A DNA stretch of 64,000 nt, taken from assembly GCA_945607605.1 (NCBI GenBank), contig CALYZE010000001.1, forward strand, positions 1-64,000. Direction: 5' to 3'. Each line of letters opens with the position of its first letter. Within the stretch, counting starts at the first letter, position 1. Position numbers and translations under genes: made by a program. This stretch comes from an uncultured Bacteroides sp. GTDB lineage: Bacteria; Bacteroidota; Bacteroidia; Bacteroidales; Bacteroidaceae. Below are positions 58,067-64,000 of this stretch, one piece after another. Below the pieces are notes generated by a model. The model was not told where the DNA came from, did no database searches, and saw only the letters and a program-made list of their open reading frames with translations.

Positions 58067-58573
58067 ATGTCATTGTTATTACCCGATAGTGGTCTGCTGT
58101 TCTGGATGCTCCTTTCATTTGGCGTCGTGTTTGTAGTGTTGGCAAAATACGGTTTCCCCGTAATCACCAAGATGGTGGAAGGTCGCAAGACATACATTGA
58201 CCAGTCCATGGAAGTGGCTCGTGAAGCCAATGCCCAGCTTGCCAAACTCAAAGAGGAAGGCGATGCGTTGGTTGCCGCTGCCAATAAAGAGCAGGGACGC
58301 ATCCTGCGGGAAGCGATGCACGAACGTGATAAAATTATCGTCGAGGCACGCAAGCAAGCAGAAATGGCTGCTCAGAAAGAGCTGGACGAGGTGAAAAAGC
58401 AGATACAGCAAGAGAAGGAAGAAGCGATTCGCGACATCCGTCGTCAGGTAGCAGTCTTGTCTGTAGATATTGCCGAGAAAGTGATTCGTAAAGATCTGGA
58501 GGAAAAGCAAGAGCAAATGGCTATGATAGACCGCATGCTCGATGAAGTGCTGGCAGCCAGCAAGAATAATTAA
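58067..58573 (+). CDS. atpF: F1Fo ATP synthase subunit b
   Basis: A 168-residue peripheral stalk subunit. One N-terminal membrane helix (about 8-28) is followed by a long charged coiled coil (about 35-150) rich in Lys, Glu and Ala, ending with an Asp/Glu-rich segment that contacts delta. Length is close to E. coli b (156). It starts 94 bp after atpE, with the AATCGTCAATAAAATTATG variant of the recurring leader motif at its start codon. It ends 11 bp before atpH. Confidence 0.94.
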   Translation: MSLLLPDSGLLFWMLLSFGVVFVVLAKYGFPVITKMVEGRKTYIDQSMEVAREANAQLAKLKEEGDALVAAANKEQGRILREAMHERDKIIVEARKQAEMAAQKELDEVKKQIQQEKEEAIRDIRRQVAVLSVDIAEKVIRKDLEEKQEQMAMIDRMLDEVLAASKNN

Positions 58574-58584
58574 TCTTCGAAGAA

Positions 58585-59145
58585 ATGGATATAGGAATTG
58601 TTTCGATGCGATATGCAAAGGCATTGATGGAATATGCCAAAAGTACGGATAAGGAAGAAACCTTGTACCAGCAGTTTCATATGCTCGATCGTAGCTTTAG
58701 GAAACACCCTGATTTGCGTACAGCCTTAGAGAATCCCATCTTGACCATACGCGAGAAACTTTCACTTATCTCTATTGCTGCGGTGGGAAATGCTTCTCCC
58801 GGACGTGAGTTCACGCGTTTCATTACTTTGGTATTAAAGAATCGACGGGAAAACTTTCTCCAATACATTTGCTTGAGCTTTTTGGATTTATACCGGAAAG
58901 ATAAACATATAGGTGTAGGAAAGCTAATCACCGCAGTTCCTGTAAACAGAGAAGTAGCAGAACGCATCAGAAGCAGTGCCTCTTCCTTGTTGCATGCCTA
59001 TATGGAGTTGCAAACAGAAGTTGACCCCTCTATTGAAGGTGGTTTTATCTTCGATATCAACGATTTCCGTTTGGATGCCAGCATTGCTACCCAACTCAAG
59101 AAAGTAAAAAAACAGTTCATTGATAAGAACAGAAGAATCGTGTGA
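58585..59145 (+). CDS. atpH: F1Fo ATP synthase subunit delta
   Basis: A 186-residue stator subunit (OSCP homologue) that caps F1 and binds subunit b. It has the N-terminal helical bundle (MRYAKALMEYAKS), the KNRRENFLQYI segment and the C-terminal strand region EVDPSIEGGFIFDIND. Length is typical. It lies 11 bp after atpF in the same operon. Confidence 0.93.
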   Translation: MDIGIVSMRYAKALMEYAKSTDKEETLYQQFHMLDRSFRKHPDLRTALENPILTIREKLSLISIAAVGNASPGREFTRFITLVLKNRRENFLQYICLSFLDLYRKDKHIGVGKLITAVPVNREVAERIRSSASSLLHAYMELQTEVDPSIEGGFIFDINDFRLDASIATQLKKVKKQFIDKNRRIV

Positions 59146-59209
59146 TTGGTGATGGGATGAGACAGAGTCAGTTCAATCGTAAATCGTAACTAATTAAATC
59201 GTAAATAAA

Positions 59210-60796
59210 ATGTTGTCTGAAAATATAAAAGTAAGCGAAGTTTCCGATGTTCTCCGCAAACAGTTGGAAGGCATTGATACTCGTGTGCAACTGGACGAAA
59301 TAGGCACCGTGCTTCAAGTGAGCGACGGTGTGGCTCGTATCTACGGATTGCACAATGCCGAAGCAAACGAATTGCTGGAGTTTGACAACGGTATCAAAGC
59401 CATCGTGATGAATCTTGAAGAAGATAACGTAGGGGCTGTTTTGCTGGGACCTACTGATAAAATAAAAGAAGGCTACATCGTGAAACGTACCAAACGTATT
59501 GCTTCCATCATGGTAGGCGAGGGTATGTTGGGACGCGTAATTGATCCGTTGGGTGAACCACTCGACGGTAAAGGATTGGTGGGCGGTGAACTCTTCGATA
59601 TGCCGTTGGAGCGTAAAGCACCGGGAGTTATCTTCCGTCAGCCGGTGAATCAACCCTTGCAGACGGGACTGAAAGCCGTAGATGCCATGATTCCTATCGG
59701 TCGCGGACAACGTGAATTGATCATTGGAGACCGTCAGACAGGTAAGACCGCTATTGCCATTGATACCATCCTTAATCAACGTGAAAACTATGAAGCCGGA
59801 GAACCTGTATATTGCATCTATGTGGCCATTGGGCAGAAAGGCTCTACGGTAGCTTCTACAGTAAATACCTTGCGCCAATACGGTGCAATGGATTACACCA
59901 TTGTGGTAGCTGCTACGGCAGGTGATCCTGCTGCATTGCAGTATTATGCTCCTTTTGCAGGCGCTGCTATTGGTGAATATTTCCGGGATACCGGTCGTCA
60001 TGCCTTGGTTGTTTATGATGACTTGTCCAAGCAGGCGGTTGCTTATCGTGAAGTATCCTTGATTCTGCGTCGTCCCTCAGGTCGTGAAGCTTATCCGGGT
60101 GATATCTTCTATTTGCACTCTCGCTTACTGGAACGTGCCGCAAAGATTATCAGTCAGCAAGAAGTGGCCTGTCAAATGAATGACTTGCCCGAGAGCTTGG
60201 AAGGCAAAGTGAAAGGGGGCGGTTCGTTGACTGCATTACCTATTATCGAAACGCAAGCGGGTGACGTTTCAGCTTATATTCCCACAAATGTAATTTCTAT
60301 TACGGACGGGCAGATATTTCTTGATACCAACCTCTTCAACCAAGGAAATCGTCCGGCTATTGATGTGGGTATCTCCGTAAGTAGAGTAGGTGGTAATGCC
60401 CAAATCAAAGCAATGAAAAAAGTAGCGGGTACCTTAAAAATGGACCAAGCACAGTATCGTGAACTGGAAGCATTCTCCAAATTTAGCGGAGACATGGACC
60501 CCGTCACTGCATTGACCATTGATAAGGGGCAGAAGAATACCTGTTTGCTGGTACAACCTCAATATAGCCCTATACCTGTAGAGAGACAAGTCGCTATTCT
60601 TTATTGCGGCACGCATGGTTTACTGAAGAATGTACCCTTAACCAAGGTACGCGAATTTGAAAGCAGTTTTCTTGAATATCTGGAAATGAATCATCGGGAG
60701 GATGTGCTTGACGTCTTGAAAACAGGAGTCATTAATGAGGAGGTTAGTGAGATAATAGAGAAAACAGCAGAGACAATTGCAAAGCAATTCATCTAA
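59210..60796 (+). CDS. atpA: F1Fo ATP synthase subunit alpha
   Basis: A 528-residue non-catalytic nucleotide-binding subunit of F1. The P-loop GDRQTGKT is at residues 173-180. The arginine-finger region ([11 protein letters not shown]) and the family signature [13 protein letters not shown] are intact. Length is close to E. coli alpha (513). The 64-bp gap after atpH is filled with three copies of the AATCGTAA-type motif ending directly at the ATG. Confidence 0.97.
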   Translation: MLSENIKVSEVSDVLRKQLEGIDTRVQLDEIGTVLQVSDGVARIYGLHNAEANELLEFDNGIKAIVMNLEEDNVGAVLLGPTDKIKEGYIVKRTKRIASIMVGEGMLGRVIDPLGEPLDGKGLVGGELFDMPLERKAPGVIFRQPVNQPLQTGLKAVDAMIPIGRGQRELIIGDRQTGKTAIAIDTILNQRENYEAGEPVYCIYVAIGQKGSTVASTVNTLRQYGAMDYTIVVAATAGDPAALQYYAPFAGAAIGEYFRDTGRHALVVYDDLSKQAVAYREVSLILRRPSGREAYPGDIFYLHSRLLERAAKIISQQEVACQMNDLPESLEGKVKGGGSLTALPIIETQAGDVSAYIPTNVISITDGQIFLDTNLFNQGNRPAIDVGISVSRVGGNAQIKAMKKVAGTLKMDQAQYRELEAFSKFSGDMDPVTALTIDKGQKNTCLLVQPQYSPIPVERQVAILYCGTHGLLKNVPLTKVREFESSFLEYLEMNHREDVLDVLKTGVINEEVSEIIEKTAETIAKQFI

Positions 60797-60862
60797 TCTG
60801 TGATTGAGTGTTTTATAATTTACGATAGAACTTATTTCGTATTTATTAAATTGTAAATCAAA

Positions 60863-61753
60863 ATGGCTTCACTGAAAGAGGTAAAAAATAGAATTAGCTC
60901 CGTCAAGAGTACGCGTCAGATCACATCGGCGATGAAGATGGTAGCATCTGCCAAACTGCATAAAGCGCAGGAGCGGGTAGAAAACATGCTACCTTATCAA
61001 CAAAAGCTGAATGAGATTCTAACCAATTTCTTGCGTACAGATGCTACGTTTGAATCTCCTTATACCGATGTAAGGCCCCTATCGAAGGTAGCTATCGTTG
61101 TGCTCTCATCCAATAGTTCCTTGTGTGGTGCTTACAACTCGAATGTAGTTAAAATGCTGGAATATTCATTGGCAAACTATCAATCCTTGGGTAAGGAAAA
61201 TATAATGATTTATCCGGTGGGAAAGAAGGTGGAGGAAGCTGTGACAAAGCTGGGGTATCTGCCACAAGGCAGTTATCAGGTAATGGCCGACAAACCTTCG
61301 TATGTGGAAGCTTACAAATTGGCAGGCAAGTTGATGGAAGAATTTGTAGAGAAACGTATCGACCACGTAGAGTTGATTTATCATCATTTCAAATCCATGG
61401 GATCGCAGGTATTGCTTCGTGAAAATTACCTGCCCATTGATTTGATACAAGTTGCCGAAGAAGCGGCGGAAAATGTTTCTGAGAACGCTCCTCATTTCAA
61501 TAATGATTATATTGTGGAACCTTCTGTGGGAGAATTGATTGCCGAACTTTTGCCCAAAGTATTGAGTCAGAAAATATTTACAGTATTGCTTGACTCCAAC
61601 ACTTCCGAACATGCTGCCCGTACGCTTGCCATGCAGTTAGCAACGGATAATGCAAACGAGTTGATACAAGATTTGACGAAACAATACAACAAGAGTCGTC
61701 AACAAGCCATTACCAATGAATTGCTGGATATCATTGGTGGCAGTTTTAAGTAA
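60863..61753 (+). CDS. atpG: F1Fo ATP synthase subunit gamma
   Basis: A 296-residue central rotor shaft. The N-terminal helix is typical (KEVKNRISSVKSTRQITSAMKMVA), and the C-terminal helix is equally conserved (NANELIQDLTKQYNKSRQQAITNELLDIIGG). The middle Rossmann-like part carries SNSSLCGAYNSNV. Length is standard. It is the last gene of the operon. A 21-bp tandem repeat array and then a strong terminator lie between it and the next gene. Confidence 0.97.
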   Translation: MASLKEVKNRISSVKSTRQITSAMKMVASAKLHKAQERVENMLPYQQKLNEILTNFLRTDATFESPYTDVRPLSKVAIVVLSSNSSLCGAYNSNVVKMLEYSLANYQSLGKENIMIYPVGKKVEEAVTKLGYLPQGSYQVMADKPSYVEAYKLAGKLMEEFVEKRIDHVELIYHHFKSMGSQVLLRENYLPIDLIQVAEEAAENVSENAPHFNNDYIVEPSVGELIAELLPKVLSQKIFTVLLDSNTSEHAARTLAMQLATDNANELIQDLTKQYNKSRQQAITNELLDIIGGSFK

Positions 61754-61777
61754 AAACAATGAAAGTTTATTCATAGC

Positions 61778-61850
61778 TTGCGAACGCTTGTTCCAACGTT
61801 GCGAATGCCTGTTCCAAGGTTGCGAATATCTATTCCCAGCCTTGGAACAG
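61778..61850. repeat. 21-bp tandem repeat array after atpG
   Basis: Three tandem 21-bp units start at 61778, 61799 and 61820. The shared core is TTGCGAA-N5-TRTTCC, with units 1 and 2 differing at only three positions. The array ends in CTTGGAACAG (61841-61850), a perfect 10-bp reverse complement of 61809-61818 in unit 2. It lies in the 3' region of the atp operon, ahead of its terminator. The unit sequence is unrelated to the 36543-36694 array, but period and layout are very similar. Confidence 0.85.
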
Positions 61851-61893
61851 AGTTTTCTCCTAATAGAGAAGAAGTTTCCTTCCTGCATTTAAT

Positions 61894-61925
61894 AAGTTGT
61901 TTCCTAACAGGGGACAACTTTTTTC
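61894..61925 (+). terminator. Intrinsic terminator of the ATP synthase operon
   Basis: AAGTTGTTTCC at 61894-61904 pairs with GGGGACAACTT at 61910-61920 (two G-U pairs) around a 5-nt loop, followed by TTTTC. It lies 140 bp after the atpG stop, so the repeat array is probably transcribed. Confidence 0.85.
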
Positions 61926-62011
61926 TTCACGTCTAACACATCCCATATAGGGAGCACCCATTATTTAAAATATTTATAGTACCTTTACGGTTCAGTAAAC
62001 AATGTGATAAA

Positions 62012-64000
62012 ATGGAGGATAATTCCGAAATAGCGCTTGCATGGAATTTTATTGAAAACACAGGCACTCATCTATTCTTGACCGGCAAAGCAGGAACCGG
62101 TAAAACTACATTCCTGCGGAGACTGAAATCTAAGAGTCCGAAACGTATGGTTGTGCTTGCACCTACAGGAATTGCCGCTATCAATGCGGGTGGTGTAACC
62201 ATTCATTCGTTTTTCCAATTACCTTTTGCTCCTTATGTGCCCGAAAGCTCATTTAGTACAAGCGGCACTGCACAATACCGTTTTAGGTTCGGAAAAGAGA
62301 AAATCAACATCATTCGTAGCATCGATTTATTGGTGATTGATGAAATCAGTATGGTACGTGCTGATTTGCTGGACGCTATCGATGCGGTACTGAGACGTTA
62401 CCGAGACCGTAACAAACCTTTTGGAGGCGTACAGTTGTTGATGATTGGTGATTTGCAACAACTATCTCCCGTAGTAAAAGACGAGGAGTGGCAGATGTTG
62501 GGAAAATATTATGATACTCCTTATTTCTTTTCCAGTCAGGCCTTGAAACAAACAGAATATTGTACGCTCGAACTGAAAACCGTTTACCGCCAAAGCGACG
62601 GAGCCTTTCTGGAACTCTTGAACCGTATTCGTGAGAATCGATGTGACGAAAGCGTGTTAAACTCTTTGAATCAGCGATATATGCCGGATTTTGAACCACA
62701 GAAAGAAGAAGGATACATTCGCTTGGTGACGCATAATTATCAGGCACAACGCATAAATGACCGTGAGTTAGCCCAACTCCCCGGTCAATCTTTTGCTTTT
62801 CGTGCGACGATTGAAGGCAAATTTCCTGAATATTCATATCCTACGGATGACGTGTTGGAGTTGAAAAAAGGAGCTCAGATTATGTTTGTAAAGAATGATA
62901 CTTCCGGTGAGCACCGTTACTTTAACGGGATGATTGGTGAGGTTACGGACGTATCGTCAAGTTTTATAGAGGTGCGAAACAAGGACAGTGAACTTCCTTT
63001 CGTTCTGCAAGAAGAAGAGTGGGCCAATGCTAAATATGTGCTGGATGAAGAAACCAAAGAGATTACCGAAGAGATTGAAGGAGTCTTTCGGCAATATCCG
63101 GTCAAGTTGGCGTGGGCTATCACTATTCATAAAAGTCAGGGGCTGACTTTTGATCGGGCCATCATTGATGCCAGTGCCTCTTTTGCGCATGGGCAAACCT
63201 ATGTCGCATTAAGCCGTTGTAAAACACTGGAAGGATTAGTATTGAGTGCTCCCTTGTCGGCAAGAGCCATTATAAGTGACAGCGCGATTGATGCGTTTAC
63301 CAGCGAGGCACGACAAACTGAACCGGACGAGAAGCGCTTTCATTCTTTGCAGCAAGCTTACTTTCTGGAGTTGTTATCGGGACTTTTTGATCTTCTGCCA
63401 ATAGAACAGGCACTGAAACGGTATGTGCGTTTAGTGGATGAACATTTATATAAATTGTTTCCTAAACAGTTGGCTGCTTATAAAGCAGAGTTTGAACGAC
63501 TGCATGAGAAGGTTATCCTTGTGTCACAGAAGTTTAGTCTGCAATACACCCGCTTGATTGACGAATCGCAAGCGTACGCCACAGATGACAAATTGCAGCA
63601 GCGCATACACTCTGGCGCTGTTTATTTTCAAGAACAGTTGCAACCGTTGGAAATGGTGATGGGCAACGGCGTTAATTCTGACAATAAAGAGTTAAAGAAG
63701 AAGCTACGTGATGCGATGGAAGAATTGGAAAATCTGTTTGATATGAAAATGGATTTACTTCAGTTTGTACAAACAAATGGTTTTCATGTAACCGGATATT
63801 TGAAGCAGAAAGCACTTCTTTCTATTGACAGTTCGTCTTTGCAGAAAGGCAAAAGCAAATCAGCCTCCGGAAAATCAGGAAAGGAAGAGAAAAGAAAAGA
63901 TACGGAAGAGGATAGCAAGAAAAGAACACGGGAAAGAAAGCGAAGTACAGGCAATGCAGTGGAAGTGCCCTCGGATGTCCTTCATCCGGAACTTTATAAC
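62012..64000 (+). CDS. PIF1/RecD2-like ATP-dependent DNA helicase (3' end outside window)
   Basis: The frame is open from ATG 62012 to the last base of the window, giving 663 residues with no stop. Residues 25-32 hold the Walker A loop (GKAGTGKT). VIDEISM (about 108-114) is Walker B, and GDLQQLSPV is motif III. AITIHKSQGLTFD with YVALSRCK is the C-terminal UvrD-type helicase motif pair. From about residue 600 a Lys/Ser/Glu-rich linker leads toward LHPELYN at the edge, where HRDC or helix-turn-helix domains are common in relatives. A weak -7-like TACCTTTA lies at 61980-61987. Role: DNA unwinding in replication or repair. Confidence 0.9.
   Translation, partial: MEDNSEIALAWNFIENTGTHLFLTGKAGTGKTTFLRRLKSKSPKRMVVLAPTGIAAINAGGVTIHSFFQLPFAPYVPESSFSTSGTAQYRFRFGKEKINIIRSIDLLVIDEISMVRADLLDAIDAVLRRYRDRNKPFGGVQLLMIGDLQQLSPVVKDEEWQMLGKYYDTPYFFSSQALKQTEYCTLELKTVYRQSDGAFLELLNRIRENRCDESVLNSLNQRYMPDFEPQKEEGYIRLVTHNYQAQRINDRELAQLPGQSFAFRATIEGKFPEYSYPTDDVLELKKGAQIMFVKNDTSGEHRYFNGMIGEVTDVSSSFIEVRNKDSELPFVLQEEEWANAKYVLDEETKEITEEIEGVFRQYPVKLAWAITIHKSQGLTFDRAIIDASASFAHGQTYVALSRCKTLEGLVLSAPLSARAIISDSAIDAFTSEARQTEPDEKRFHSLQQAYFLELLSGLFDLLPIEQALKRYVRLVDEHLYKLFPKQLAAYKAEFERLHEKVILVSQKFSLQYTRLIDESQAYATDDKLQQRIHSGAVYFQEQLQPLEMVMGNGVNSDNKELKKKLRDAMEELENLFDMKMDLLQFVQTNGFHVTGYLKQKALLSIDSSSLQKGKSKSASGKSGKEEKRKDTEEDSKKRTRERKRSTGNAVEVPSDVLHPELYN

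Overview
The window reads as core chromosome of a gut Bacteroidales bacterium, most likely a Bacteroides. The reasons are: TAnnTTTG-type -7 promoter elements in front of many genes and few Shine-Dalgarno sequences; Bacteroidota-specific families (PorT-like barrel, DUF3078, DUF4293, DUF5106, the Bacteroidota form of RNA polymerase omega, a PadR/PspC pair); the beta/epsilon-first order of the ATP synthase operon; and an RseC-RnfBCDGEA operon. No tRNA, rRNA, insertion sequence, phage gene or CRISPR array was seen.

Layout. 0-4.7 kb: the end of an unidentified gene, a HAD phosphatase, a fucose-permease-like transporter, then UDP-glucuronate decarboxylase with a soluble receiver-kinase hybrid. 4.7-13.1 kb (minus strand): a DNA repair operon uvrB-addA-addB. 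13.3-16.8 kb: an aryl-CoA ligase and ACT protein pair, then bamD-rpoZ-DUF4293. 16.8-25.1 kb: an envelope pair (LysM/periplasmic-binding fusion and a beta-barrel), uvrA-ybaK, a POT peptide transporter and a GNAT acetyltransferase. 25.2-34.6 kb: a hydrogen-metabolism block. It holds a group B-like [FeFe] hydrogenase with maturases hydE, hydG and hydF on the plus strand, meeting head-on a three-gene NAD(H)-linked [FeFe] hydrogenase operon on the minus strand. 34.9-44 kb: padR-pspC, a 22-bp-period repeat array, an S9 peptidase, a MATE exporter and pyrG-yidC. 44.2-52.7 kb: a DUF3078 outer-membrane protein, rseC-rnfBCDGEA and galE. 52.9-61.8 kb: a thioredoxin-like lipoprotein and the complete F1Fo ATP synthase operon. 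61.8-64 kb: a second tandem repeat array and a PIF1/RecD-like helicase running off the window.

How the genes work together. Three energy modules lie within about 36 kb and share reduced ferredoxin or its products. The hydrogenases dispose of (or take up) electrons as H2. Rnf moves electrons from ferredoxin to NAD+ and pumps ions. The ATP synthase uses an ion gradient, and its c subunit looks H+-type. uvrA, uvrB and AddAB together cover nucleotide excision repair and recombinational break processing.

The least explained sequence is not a gene system. It is two intergenic arrays with near-identical 21-22 bp periods but unrelated unit sequences (36543-36694 and 61778-61850), each tied to an inverted repeat. 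Also of interest are a structured non-coding stretch downstream of galE, a shared hydB/padR control region, and a repeated AATCGTAAAT-type motif just before several start codons. I found no convincing new defence or mobile system.
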